Shown: in pieces, positions 29,911-41,000 of the stretch
How positions within the stretch are numbered: position 1 is the stretch's first letter
Layout of the letters: each line of letters opens with the position of its first letter
From: a virus
Virus record (IMG/VR): IMGVR_UViG_3300045974_000247
Coordinates: 1-58,848 of that record
Strand: one strand, 5' to 3'
DNA: 58,848 nt
The notes under the pieces: model-generated
Database searches by the model: none
What the model saw: the letters and a program-made list of their open reading frames with translations, nothing else
Told to the model about the DNA's origin: nothing
Position numbers and translations under genes: made by a program

Positions 29911-32900
29911 GTGGCGAATGACCTACAGGTAACCATCTCTGCCAGCGTCAAGGGGCTCATCGACGGGCTTCAGCAGGCTTCATCTGCCGTCAAGGAGAAC
30001 ACGGCGGTCATGGAGGGGACGTTCCACCATCTCGTTGAGACGGTGGAGAAGCTCAAGGCCCCGTTCATGACCATGGCCGCCGTGGTGGGCGGTGGCGCGC
30101 TGTTCAAGGAAGCCATCAGCGAGGCGAACAACTTCACCGGGGAGGTCTTCCGGCTCTCCCGCGCGCTGGGCGTGTCCACGGAGGAGGCATCGGGCCTCAA
30201 GGTTGCCATCGGCAAGCTCGGCATCGACTCCGACACGTACATCACGGCGGTGTACAAGCTCCAGATGGCGCTGAGGACCAACGAGGCAGCACTCAACGCC
30301 AACGGGGTTGCGACACGCAACGCCAAGAACGAGCACCTGGCCATCCAGGACGTGATGCAGAACGGTCTGGGGCGCATCAAGCAGCTCAAGTCGGGCTACG
30401 ATGCGAACGCGCTCAGCCAGTTGATGTTCGGGCGCGGCGCCAAGGAGATGGCTCAGCTCCAACTCCTCACCAACGAGCGGTTGGCGGACGGTGCGGAGGA
30501 AGCCCGACACCTGGGCTTGGTCGTGACGCAGGATGGCGTGCTCTCCATGCGCGCCTACAAGGACGCAGTCCACGACGTCCACGAGGTGTTCGAAGCACTT
30601 CAGATCAAGCTCGGGCAAGCGGTCCTCCCGCTCCTGACCAAGCTCGCCCACCTGTTCAGCTCGATGGGCGGGGCCATCGTGAGCGGCATCGGGGCTGCGC
30701 TCAAGGGCCTGTTTGAAATCCTGGGCTACACGTCCATCCAGCTGTCCATCCTGGCGGCGGTGCTCTACGGGCCCCTCAAGGCAGCGTTCGTGGCGGGCTC
30801 CACGGCGGTGCTGGCCTTCGTGGCGTCGCTCCAGAAGCAGTACTCGCTGGCCCTCGCCACGGCCATGATGCAGACCAACAACCTCGCTGCGACCTTCGGG
30901 CTGTCGGCCAAGGAGGCAGCGAAGATGGGTCTGGCTGTCGGCCCTTCGCTCGGGAACCGTCTCACGGCGCTCGGGAGCGTCGTGGGGTCGATGATCAACC
31001 CCCTGACGCTGGTGATTGCGGCGCTCGTGGGCGGGGCCTTCGCGCTGGAGCGGTTCATGAGCTCCAACACGCGCGCGGCTAAGGAGGCTGCGGAGGCGTC
31101 ACGGGCCTTCAAGTCCCAGACCACGGAGTACATGACGCTGGCGGAAGAGGCCAAGCGCCTCGATGCCATCACGGTCAAGAACGGGTACTCCACGAGCCAG
31201 GTTGAGCTGGCCCAGAAGAAGCTCCACATCGTCCTGGAGCAGCTCAACAACATGTACCCGGGCTTCAACAAGCTCCTGGAGGGGGAGGACGGGCATCACC
31301 GGAGCATCACCGAGGCTCTCAAGCTCCAGACGGCTGAGCTGGAGAAGCAGGCCAAGTCCAAGCTCGACTCGGCCACCGCTGAGATGAAGCGGCTGGAGCG
31401 CGCCCAGGATGCGTACGATGCTGAGAAGGCCCAGCGCGAGGCGCTGGAGAAGCCCGTCACGACCCCCTCCACGGCGGGGCTCTCCGCGCTCACCGCCCAG
31501 GAGCAGTCGGCGGCACTCGGGGCGCAGCTCCTCCACGGGTGGCTCGCCAAGGGTGTCAACGCGATGTCGGCCTGGCGCAACACCGACGTGTCCAACGCGC
31601 TCAAGGAGCAGCGTCAGGCCGTGCTCGACCTCACCACCTCCTACCAGTCTCTGCTCGGAGAGGTGGGCAAGCCTGCGGCGAGCTTCGTGGACGCGGTGGG
31701 AACGGGTCGGTTCAAGACCTGGGAGAAGGAGCTGGAGCAGATCAAGGGCGCAGAGGAGAACTGGTTCAGCTGGGACGTGGACCGCGAGTCGAGCTTCTGG
31801 CAGGCGAAGCTCGCCATGTCCCAGAAGGGCTCCGGGGAGTACGAGGCCACGCTGGTCAAGGTCAACGCGCTCCGGAAGGCGACGCAGCTCAAGGAGCACG
31901 AGGAGCAGCTCCAGGCGCTCGGCCTGCAGCTGGACGCGGCCAAGTATGACGGACAGCGGCGCATCGACCTTGCCAACCAGATGGTCCAGGAGGAGGTGCG
32001 GCTGCACAAGGAGGGCTCCAAGGAGGTCATCGCGGCGCAGCGCAAGGCGGCAGAGGTACAGCGCGAGGTCCAGCGCGACCTGCTCGCGTCGTGGCGGTCC
32101 TATCACCAGGGGAAGCGCGACCTGGAGATGGACGCGCTGAAGGTGTATGAGGACGACCTCGCCTTCCAGGTCGAGATGGGGGAGCTGACCACGGGCCAGA
32201 TGCTGGAGATGACTCGAGCCAGCCTCGACCGGAAGTATGAGCTGGAGCGCCAGGGCAACGCTGAGGCACTCGCCAACGAGGAGCTGACGATGGATCAACG
32301 TCGGAAGCTCCTCAACAAGGGTGAGCGCGACTACCAGCAGTACCTGATCGCCGTCCACAAGCTCAACCAGGCCATGGCCGCGAACCAGATGGCCGTGGCG
32401 ATGGAGTTCATCAACCCCTTCGTTAGCGCGTTTCAGTCGGGCCTCCAGAAGATGCTGCGCGGGCAGATCAGCTTCGCCAAGGCTGTCTCGGGCATCTGGT
32501 CCATCACCTTCGACGCCATCACCCAAGGGGTGAGCCAGCTCGTGGCCGACTGGGTCAAGGCGGGGCTCAAGATGCTGTCCTCGTGGATCAGCACGAAGAT
32601 GGCCGAGCTTGGCATCGCCAACGCGGTGGAGGGGGGCAAGGCAAGCGCGGCGGTGGCGGGCGCAACCGTGGCGGGCGCAGCGGACTTCGCACTGTTGGAG
32701 GAGCAGCTTGCCGCAGCGGAGGTGCGCTCTGTAGCTGCGACCGGACAGATTGTTACCAACGCTGCCGTGGCCGGGTCGGGAGCGGCAGCAAGCGCCTCCT
32801 CCACCCCCGGCATCGGCTGGATTCTCGCCATCCCCGCGATGGTCGCTGTCGTGGCCGGGGTCATGGCGCTCCGCTCGATGGTCGGCTCGGCCGCAGGCGG

Positions 32901-33159
32901 CTGGGACATCGGCAACGAGAACCCCATGGGCCAGCTCCACGCCAAGGAGATGGTCCTGCCCGCGCGGTACGCGGAAGGGTTCCGGCAGATCATTAACAAC
33001 CACGGCAACGTGGAGGGTTCCTCCGGCGGGGGCCCGACCGTGATCAACATCCACGCGACAGACTCCGTAGGCATCGACCGGGTTCTGCAGAACCGTAAGG
33101 CGACCATCATCAAGATTGTCGAAGAGGCGTGGCGCAATGGGCGCTACCGCAAGGCGTAG
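29911..33159 (+). CDS. Tape measure protein
   Basis: 1082 residues from GTG. Long helical protein: coiled N-terminal part (DGLQQASSAVKENTAVMEG), hydrophobic stretches near 245-330 (GAIVSGIGAALKGLFEIL; LSILAAVLYGPLKAAFVAGS) and a second near 930-990, helical middle. By the usual 1.5 Angstrom per residue it implies a tail about 160 nm long. Sets tail length and is ejected into the host envelope. Confidence 0.93.
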   Translation: MANDLQVTISASVKGLIDGLQQASSAVKENTAVMEGTFHHLVETVEKLKAPFMTMAAVVGGGALFKEAISEANNFTGEVFRLSRALGVSTEEASGLKVAIGKLGIDSDTYITAVYKLQMALRTNEAALNANGVATRNAKNEHLAIQDVMQNGLGRIKQLKSGYDANALSQLMFGRGAKEMAQLQLLTNERLADGAEEARHLGLVVTQDGVLSMRAYKDAVHDVHEVFEALQIKLGQAVLPLLTKLAHLFSSMGGAIVSGIGAALKGLFEILGYTSIQLSILAAVLYGPLKAAFVAGSTAVLAFVASLQKQYSLALATAMMQTNNLAATFGLSAKEAAKMGLAVGPSLGNRLTALGSVVGSMINPLTLVIAALVGGAFALERFMSSNTRAAKEAAEASRAFKSQTTEYMTLAEEAKRLDAITVKNGYSTSQVELAQKKLHIVLEQLNNMYPGFNKLLEGEDGHHRSITEALKLQTAELEKQAKSKLDSATAEMKRLERAQDAYDAEKAQREALEKPVTTPSTAGLSALTAQEQSAALGAQLLHGWLAKGVNAMSAWRNTDVSNALKEQRQAVLDLTTSYQSLLGEVGKPAASFVDAVGTGRFKTWEKELEQIKGAEENWFSWDVDRESSFWQAKLAMSQKGSGEYEATLVKVNALRKATQLKEHEEQLQALGLQLDAAKYDGQRRIDLANQMVQEEVRLHKEGSKEVIAAQRKAAEVQREVQRDLLASWRSYHQGKRDLEMDALKVYEDDLAFQVEMGELTTGQMLEMTRASLDRKYELERQGNAEALANEELTMDQRRKLLNKGERDYQQYLIAVHKLNQAMAANQMAVAMEFINPFVSAFQSGLQKMLRGQISFAKAVSGIWSITFDAITQGVSQLVADWVKAGLKMLSSWISTKMAELGIANAVEGGKASAAVAGATVAGAADFALLEEQLAAAEVRSVAATGQIVTNAAVAGSGAAASASSTPGIGWILAIPAMVAVVAGVMALRSMVGSAAGGWDIGNENPMGQLHAKEMVLPARYAEGFRQIINNHGNVEGSSGGGPTVINIHATDSVGIDRVLQNRKATIIKIVEEAWRNGRYRKA

Positions 33160-33181
33160 TACACCACCAGGAGGCAGTGCA

Positions 33182-33943
33182 ATGAACCAGGAGCTGGAGG
33201 CGAAGTCGAGGACGTGGCGCAACATGGGCATCGGGGCCACGGTCGTGGCGGTCGTGGCGGCGGCATTCGCTGCGTTCTCGTTCCACAAGGCAGCGGTCTA
33301 CCACGAGCAGGCGATGGAGGTGTCTCGCCCGGGTGACGGCGTGGACGCGCAGGTCAAGACCGCCCCCAAGGGCGCAGTGTCCGGGCACGAGGCTGGCCAG
33401 TGGCTCGTCCAGGTCGTGCGCGATGGCAAGGTCATCAGCGAGGAGGTGGCGCAGAACTTCCTGGCGGACGAGGGGGAGGCAGACCTTCTCGCGTGCTTCT
33501 ACCAGAGCGCGACCGCTTCCACGGGCAATCCCGGGTGCCCCACGGGCGGGTTCACGGGCGGACTCCTCTCCACCACTGCTACTCCGGCGGAGAACTCCAC
33601 CTGGGCGTCCCTCTCTGCGACGGAACTCGTGACGGGCACTTCAGCGGGCTACGCCAGCTGGACCATCGCGCGAGCGAACACGGGTTGGTTCGGCACGTCT
33701 TCAGGGACCGCCCCCACGACCGTGGCGAGCGGCACGGGAGGCTGCACGGAAACCTCGTGCGCCCAGGTGAGCACGGCGCAGACCACCATCACCGCGTCCG
33801 GGAACTGGACGGTGGGCGCGCGCTACATCGTCATCCGGGGGACCACGGGCAATCGGCTCATCTCGGTGGCCCAGCTCTCGGCAGACCGCACGCTGCAGAG
33901 CGGAGACCAGCTGAACCTGACGTACCGCCAGGCGATGCAGTAG
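33182..33943 (+). CDS. Tail-associated protein with N-terminal membrane helix
   Basis: 253 residues from ATG 33182, with AGGAGG upstream; the preceding in-frame part is not native. One membrane helix (ATVVAVVAAAFAAFSF) at about 18-35, then a beta-rich Ser/Thr/Gly domain (STASTGNPGCPTGGFTGG...TVGARYIVIRG). Unusual for a tail gene to carry a membrane anchor; it may act at the host membrane or be a structural protein with a hydrophobic tip. Confidence 0.55.
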   Translation: MNQELEAKSRTWRNMGIGATVVAVVAAAFAAFSFHKAAVYHEQAMEVSRPGDGVDAQVKTAPKGAVSGHEAGQWLVQVVRDGKVISEEVAQNFLADEGEADLLACFYQSATASTGNPGCPTGGFTGGLLSTTATPAENSTWASLSATELVTGTSAGYASWTIARANTGWFGTSSGTAPTTVASGTGGCTETSCAQVSTAQTTITASGNWTVGARYIVIRGTTGNRLISVAQLSADRTLQSGDQLNLTYRQAMQ

Positions 33944-33974
33944 CTGCTCTGCTTCTGTCCTCTGGGGGTGGTCT

Positions 33975-35033
33975 ATGGCGACGCTGCGCTTCCATACCTT
34001 GTTCTGTATGGACGAGGAACGTGGTGACCTAGACATGCAGCGGCGTGTATGGGCGGGAGAGGGCAATCCGATGCTGGAGGCCCTCCCCCGCTACTCGCGC
34101 TTGAACACCAACTGCTTTGGGAAGCACTCCCACGCCACGGCCCCCGCCTACGCCAGCGCAGACCCGGGAGCGGGGTACATCGACAGCGGCATCAAGAACG
34201 CAAAGCCCCTCACGAGCGCGATGCTCTCCACCACCCCCACGGTGACGTACACGCACAACGAGGGGGCGCATGAGCGCGCTAGCGTGTTCGTGTTCCAGGT
34301 AGGTCTTACCGCTGCTCAGGCAGCGACCATCTCGTCAGCGGTGCTCTACTGCGCTCTGGCGAGTCAGGGAGTCAATCAGTTTGCGGGTAGGTTGCCCATG
34401 CCTCACAAGGACGGCACCTACAAGTGGGCTTGGAAGATTTATGGGGTCGCGGAGGATGACTTCCACCCGGAGCGCGAGACACAGCCGAACGGGTACGACT
34501 GGACGATGATGACGGAGGCGTACCACCACATTCCGTACAAGTGCTTTGCAGGGCAGAAAGACCCCAACCTGTCCGGACTCAACGGGAGGTTTTACCTGGC
34601 GGATTCGCTTGCTTGCTACCGCGAACACACGGTAGCGGTGACGGCCTGGGAGTGGCCCTTCAGCTTGACCGCACCTGGGTTTGCTACGCAGGGTTCTGCG
34701 GCTGTGCCCCCTCCCGGGGGGACCACCACGGCTCCGTGGACGAGCCCCGACATCACAGAGATCATCAAGGAAATCTGCGGCAGACCGGGGTGGGTCGCTG
34801 GGAACCGGATTGCGCTGGTGTTCGCTCCCGATGGAATCTGGAATGACATGAGCGATACAATGATTGCCGTGAGCAACCAGGACTACCCGTCAGACCCTAA
34901 CCCCGCGCTTGCTGCCCAGTACTTGGCCGAGCTTGTACCGCTAGGCTTCAACCACGACTACTTCGTCAACGCAGGAACAGATCAACCTCAGTTTCAGATG
35001 GCGCAGGTTGAACTCAGGATCACGGTGCCCTAA
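33975..35033 (+). CDS. Tail structural protein, unknown
   Basis: 352 residues with GGGGGTGG before ATG. Beta-rich, with Cys and aromatic residues (CFGKHSHATAPAYASADPG; WTMMTEAYHHIPYKC). The last base overlaps the next start (TAATG). Placed after the tape measure and before the giant tail protein. Fibre or tip accessory by position; no family recognised. Confidence 0.55.
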   Translation: MATLRFHTLFCMDEERGDLDMQRRVWAGEGNPMLEALPRYSRLNTNCFGKHSHATAPAYASADPGAGYIDSGIKNAKPLTSAMLSTTPTVTYTHNEGAHERASVFVFQVGLTAAQAATISSAVLYCALASQGVNQFAGRLPMPHKDGTYKWAWKIYGVAEDDFHPERETQPNGYDWTMMTEAYHHIPYKCFAGQKDPNLSGLNGRFYLADSLACYREHTVAVTAWEWPFSLTAPGFATQGSAAVPPPGGTTTAPWTSPDITEIIKEICGRPGWVAGNRIALVFAPDGIWNDMSDTMIAVSNQDYPSDPNPALAAQYLAELVPLGFNHDYFVNAGTDQPQFQMAQVELRITVP

Positions 35034-38000
35034 TGGCTGGCTCATTCATCGGCGCAGGCGCAACGGTCACAGGGGCAGGGGTCACCTCGTTGTCGGTTCC
35101 GGTCCCTTCCGGCAACTCCGGTGACCTGCTCTACCTGCAAACGTCTTTGAGCGTGGCCAGCACCCCGGCGGGCTGGACGGTGGTTGTCGCGGGGCAGCTG
35201 TACCGCAAGACGGCTACAGCAGCGTCTGAGGGCAACGTCGCGCTGGCCACGTTGGACGGTGACTACTTCGGGGGGGAGGACTGGACTGTTTACAACTCCA
35301 GCGCGCGCGTCACACGCTGGCGCGGCATCGACGCTGCTCCGCTGGGGTCACAGATTCAGCTTGTGGCGCAGACCGTTGACATCGTGTTCACCTTCACGCA
35401 GTTGGCGGCAGGAAGGGCCGTCCTCGTCTTCTTTAACACGCCCTGGGACTCCATAACTCCGGGGACGACGTGCTCGGGCAAGTACAATGGCGTCGCTTTC
35501 GAGGGCTCGGTTGCCCTAGCTGGTAGCACGATTTCCAAGGCGGGCGCGGCGTACACGTTGTCGTGCGCTGCAGGCACGAGCAGTAACCAGTTGCGGCTGT
35601 CCGCCAACGGGGACACTTACGCGACCATCGTGTGGCACAACGTTCCTGCGGGCTCCTCGACTTACACGCACGAGGGGGCGGACGCGGGAGTGGCCCAGGA
35701 TGCGGTGGCTGACAGCATTCACCAGGCGGTGACCACCGAGGTCGTCACTGATGTTGCGGTTGTGAAGGAGTCTGAGACTGACACCGCGCCGCAGCACGCG
35801 GGGCTCGTCAGCTACAACGTGAAGGCGGGGAATGGTGTCTTGGAGTATGCGACGCTCCCGTCAGGGCTCCAGGCTGGCGACGTTGTCATAGCCATCGACC
35901 CGGGTGTACTGATGGCGGGGGCGTTCTCTGGTTGGTCGCAGGCGACTTGCTCGCCTACTTCTGGGAATGGTTCGTACTTCCAATGGCGCAGGTACACGGG
36001 GGTTGGCGAGGAGCGCATCTATGCGAACGTCCCGTCTGGGCAGCAGTTGATTCAAATTGCCCTCCGGGGCGTGCCGTTGACGGGGACGATTGTATCGGGC
36101 AGCACTCAGCGAGTTGGAGGTGTCGGGGCTAGCGGTAGCGTGGCGGGGTTTCTCGTCAAGTCAGGGGCTCCCCTCATCGCGTTCCTCTCCGACTACAAGA
36201 GCAGCAACGTCACGCTCCCGCCGACTCCCACGGGCCCGGTCACTACCAAAATCGCGGAGGGCATCGGGTCGGTAGGACAGTACTCCTGGAGCTTGTATCT
36301 CGACTTTGCCTCTGCGACTGGTGTGGTTGGGGCAGAGTCCTACTCCGGAACGTCCAGCAATCTCAACCTGAGGTACATCGGGTTGGTGATGGCGGCGGAT
36401 AGCTACTCTGACGCAGCTACGGACACGAGCGTTGCCGCTGATGCGGTCGCGGACACCTTCCACGACGTCAACGTGTCGGAGGTCGTGGCCGACGTTGCGC
36501 AGGCCAAGGAGGCCCCGCCCGCAGACCCGGAGCGCGACCACGTCCCCGGTCCTCTTTCGGAGGTCGTTACCGGCGCAGCCACTGCCCCAGGCGTCGTGGT
36601 GACGCAGGCTCCGGCGGTACAGCTTGACCCTCTCGTCGGCTGCTACGGTGGCGGCGACGCCTACTCTGGCGAGGTGAAGGGCAAGTTCACGTCGCCCACG
36701 GACGGGTACATTGGGCGTAGGCGGCAGCTCGGCAAGGCTGTCTCTCCGGACGCGCGCGGGGACCGCGCGTTGTTCTTCGTGCCGCGCGCGCAGGTGCCCA
36801 AGGATGGCAGCGGGACCGTAGGGCGCGCCACGCTCATCCTGACCCCGGTGACGGTGGGCACCTACGATGCCAGTGACCCGGTGGCGGGGACGCTCGCCAA
36901 GGTGCAGGCGGCTCCTGCTTCGTTGAATCCCAACACCTGTACGCTGGAGGACGTGCTCAGCGCCGCGCTCTCCGGGGACTATGGGACGTTCGCCATGCGA
37001 GCCCTCTGGTCCGATGGCGACCCCGTGGTGACGCGGGTCGGCCCCGGTGTGACTGGTAGTGTTGGTCCGGTCTGGCTGTGCGGTGGACGCGGATACTTCA
37101 CGACGCTCAAGGCACGCCCGCAGAACCCGTGGGAGATCAACCTGACCTCCCTGGTCAACGCGCGTGTCGCAGCAGGACAGGACATCGCGGCGGTGCTCGA
37201 CTTCTCCCCCAGCGGGCGCGCAGACACGAAGGTCGTGGCTGAGTTCTACGGACAGGCCGTGCCCGAGCTGCGCCCCCGGTTGGAGGTGGACCCCTTCGGT
37301 GCCAGCGACTTGGTGTTCTCCGACCTCGACACCTGCACCCCGACGTTGTCGGTGACGACTCCCGCCGGAGCTACGCTCAAGGAGATTGCCTGGGGGTATG
37401 ACTCCTCTTGCGAGCAGGGGTACACGACCGGCGTCACGAAGGTGGACCACTTCAAGGATTTCTCCCCGTATGAGTTCCCGATGCTGGAGACCTCTGCGCG
37501 GGTGTTCGTGAAGGTGACGCTGGACTACGGAGGCCCCGACCGCACGGTCACGTTTGAGCGCAGCTTCTTCACGCCCAAGTCGCATCGTCCGAAGATGCTG
37601 GCGAAGGACTCCACGGGGATTGGGCTGTCGGCTGCGCGTTCGTTGCACCCGTACATCAGCCACCCGGCGGGGGTGTCGACTCTGTGGGCGCAGCTCAACA
37701 GCGCTAGTTCGTTCACCATCTGGGGGCACACCAGTCAGCCCGTGACGATTGATGAGAACACGGGCGCGCGGGGCTACAACTTTGGCCAGAGTGCCGGCAG
37801 GGGTTCCATCGGAGGGGACTCTTGGCAGGACATTGGCGGCTGCTTCACGGACTGGGCAACGGCGGCGCACTACACGATGCTGTCGAACTTGCGGACGGCA
37901 GACAGTCGGTACAACGTCGTGCTCTACCGGACCACAGGGGCGTTCTCCTACGCCTGGAACATCTGGGACATGATCTACATTGGCCCAGACTTCAGCGTGG

Positions 38001-41000
38001 GTACGTCGGCTGACGTTGGCGTCGGGGGGTTGACCTTCGCGGCTCCGCTGGATGGGCGTCTGTTTGCGACTACGCGAGCGGAGGATTGGCGCAAGGGCGC
38101 GCCGTCCCCTTCCCTCACTTCGATGCTCGTGGCCTTCGTGGGCGACGGCAAGCTGTACGTCTACTCTTCGCGCAGCTATGATGCGAAGGGGTTTGCGCTG
38201 GCGGGTAACATCTGGACGCTGGAGATTGGTCCCACGGGCTCAGGGGCTGCGACTGTCGTTGACGTGAACCCCGACGCAGAGGTGGCCTTCCTCCACGGTC
38301 TCACGCGGGACCGGCAGCACCGGACCATCCTCGTGGCGCGCACCTCTAGCGGGAACTGCGTGCTGGGCTCGCGCACGGACGATGTCATCACGACCGCATC
38401 GGACGGTTCCGCGCCCACGACGACTCCTGGAACGTGGACGACGCGCAGCGTGCCGAACTTCGCGCAGGCGTACATGGGGAGCCCCGGCATCAAGTTGACT
38501 GGGGTGGCTGACGAGCCCGACTTTGAGACGGCCAGTCTCGTGCTGGTCAGGCCGGCAGCGCCCCACATGGAGTTCCTCCGCATCGACAGCCTCAACCCGG
38601 GTAAGCCCGATGGGCGCTCGTCTACGAACCTCAACACCTCGCACAGCAGTTCCGAAGCGGTCATGTGCAACCCCCCGCCGTGGGGTCCGTATGACGCGCC
38701 CAACACCATCTCGCCCAACACGCAGTGGTACGATGGTCGGTTGGTGGATGACTGGCCTGCCTGCACCCAGGTTATCATGCGAACTGCCCACGGCGGGGCG
38801 ATGGGCTTCGACCTCTCCGGGGGGAAGCTCCGCGCGCAGCGTATCTATGACCGTGCACGCCTGTCCGAGATCAGCAGCATCGACGCGCCTACGGGAGCGA
38901 CGACCATCCGCGTGATCTCTGAGCGCGCGCCTGAGGGCGCGGAAGTGGCGGTCATGGTCGGTGGGGGCGCGGGTGCCTGGGCGATGTTCACGGTCACGGC
39001 GGGCATGGACATCAGTCGCATCGACGCACCCACCCCCGACCTCAAGTGGCGCTTGACGACGGGCACGCTGGAGGCGGGCACCAACGTCGTGCTCCAGCAG
39101 GACTCAGGTCTTCGCGGGCTCACCAAGCTCCCCGGCTACAACACCTTCGGCGCAACGTGGCAGTGGGACTCCTGGAGCGCCGTGCCCGCAGGCCTGATGA
39201 ACCACGCGGGCACGGCCAAGGTGAAGGTTCTGGGCGGCAAGGGGCAGAGCGTGCGCCTCAAGATCACGAACACCTCGCTGGGAGGTGGCGCGTGGATTGA
39301 CGGCACGTTCTACCCGTATGGCTACGAACCGCACATCGGATACACCGGGTCGCCAGAGCTCATCGGTGGCTTGGAGTTCCCGATGATTCGGTGGCAGGCG
39401 TGGTACATCAGTCAGGACGGGGGCAAGACCTTTGACCGGTGCTACGCCACCCAGTGGATTCCTTGCGGAGAGTCGCCCAGCAACGGAGAGGTCATCATCC
39501 AGACGCCCACGCTCACGGGCGACGAGGTTTGGATTTGCAAGGAGGCGCCCAACGACTACGAAACGTGGCAGCTCAAGGTGACTGAGGTGCTGTCTCGCGC
39601 GGCCAACCCGCTCGATACTGCCTACCACAAGGTCAAGTGCGTCGCTTCCAATGGTGACCTGCTCTACTTGGGCAGCGACCCGGCCAAGATTGGCCAACCA
39701 GTCTCGCAGGTCGAGACTGATGGGGTGCGCAAGCTCGTGACGTGGGAGCCCAATCTACCGGGTAACGCCACGGGAGTTGGCTGCGACAACTGGAAGGGGA
39801 TGCTCATTGACTGGGAGTTTGCGGACGGGGGCAAGCCTCGCGCGGAGAAGTCCCTCATCGTCTGCTACGGTGACGACGATGCGTCGGAGCAAGGCCCCGG
39901 TCGCAACCTGTTGTTCATGATCGACTTCCTCTTGTCGGGGGCAGTGCGCGCTCGGTCGCTGCTCAAGAAGTTCTCATTCCTGTTCATCCCGATGTCGTCG
40001 CAGGCAGGCGTCAAGTATGGCCAGGCTCGCTTCGCGCTGGACGGCATAGGGAGCGGAGGCAGCTACGATCACGTCACCCCTGCACAGTGGGTCACGGGCA
40101 GTCAGTACCGCGTGTGGGGCGGGGGCTCGCGCATCGGTGAGTTCGTCATCACGGCGGCGCAGGAGGAGTGGCGCTCCTCCATGCCCGTGGAGCGACAGGC
40201 TGATGCAGTGTTTTGTGAAACGTCGTGGCACGCCGACACCCACAACCGCGATGCCGCAACTCCGTTGGTGCCTCCGTTCCTCGTGGTGGGGTTCCCTGGG
40301 TTTGCTACTCCTGAAGCAGGCGTGGCCGCGTTCAACACGCGCTACCTCCCCACCGTGTGGCCGGAGGTTCATGCAAGGCAGACAGGCTACTCCTCGCCCG
40401 TCACCCCGGGGTCAACGAACTTCACACTGGAGCTTCCTTGGAACGGTCCCAGCCCCAAGCTGACGTTCTGGGGTGCCGACGACTCCGCGAAGAACTGGGC
40501 AGCTGCGTTCCTCGATGGCATCAGCATCGCGGGTGGCGCGTTCGATGTCTACGATGAGACAGGCGAGGATGCCTCCATCGCCAGCGACGTGGTCAAGGAC
40601 CAGCTGATCTTCACGGAGGCCCCCGCTGGCGCCGCCAAGGGGCCTGCTACTGCGACCGACCAGGCCATTGGACGGGAGACTCCCGCTGAGCGGGTCGTTG
40701 CCCCGGACAGCAGCGTCGCTCAGATGCAGGCGGCTGAGGTCGCGGCTCAGGCGGCTCAGTCGCGCGAGCAGGCCAGCGCTGGTCTGTCGCTCACCGACGT
40801 GACTGCCGGCGGAGCGCAGGCCGGGGACGTTGCCGAGGCTCACCCCGCCTACACGGAAGCCCCTGCCGGCGGTGCACAGACCGGGGACTCCACGGGAGCC
40901 TCCCGGGTAGCCCCCGAAGCTCCCTCAGGGGCGGGGCAGGCCCCCGGAGCGGTCACGGGGGCCTTGACCGGAGTAGCGGCCCCCTCCGGCGCTGCACAGG

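Noticed and set aside
31099-33288. 729-residue minus-strand frame across the tape measure
   Set aside because: Antisense shadow of the tape measure gene; no start signal and composition rich in Arg/Leu/His.
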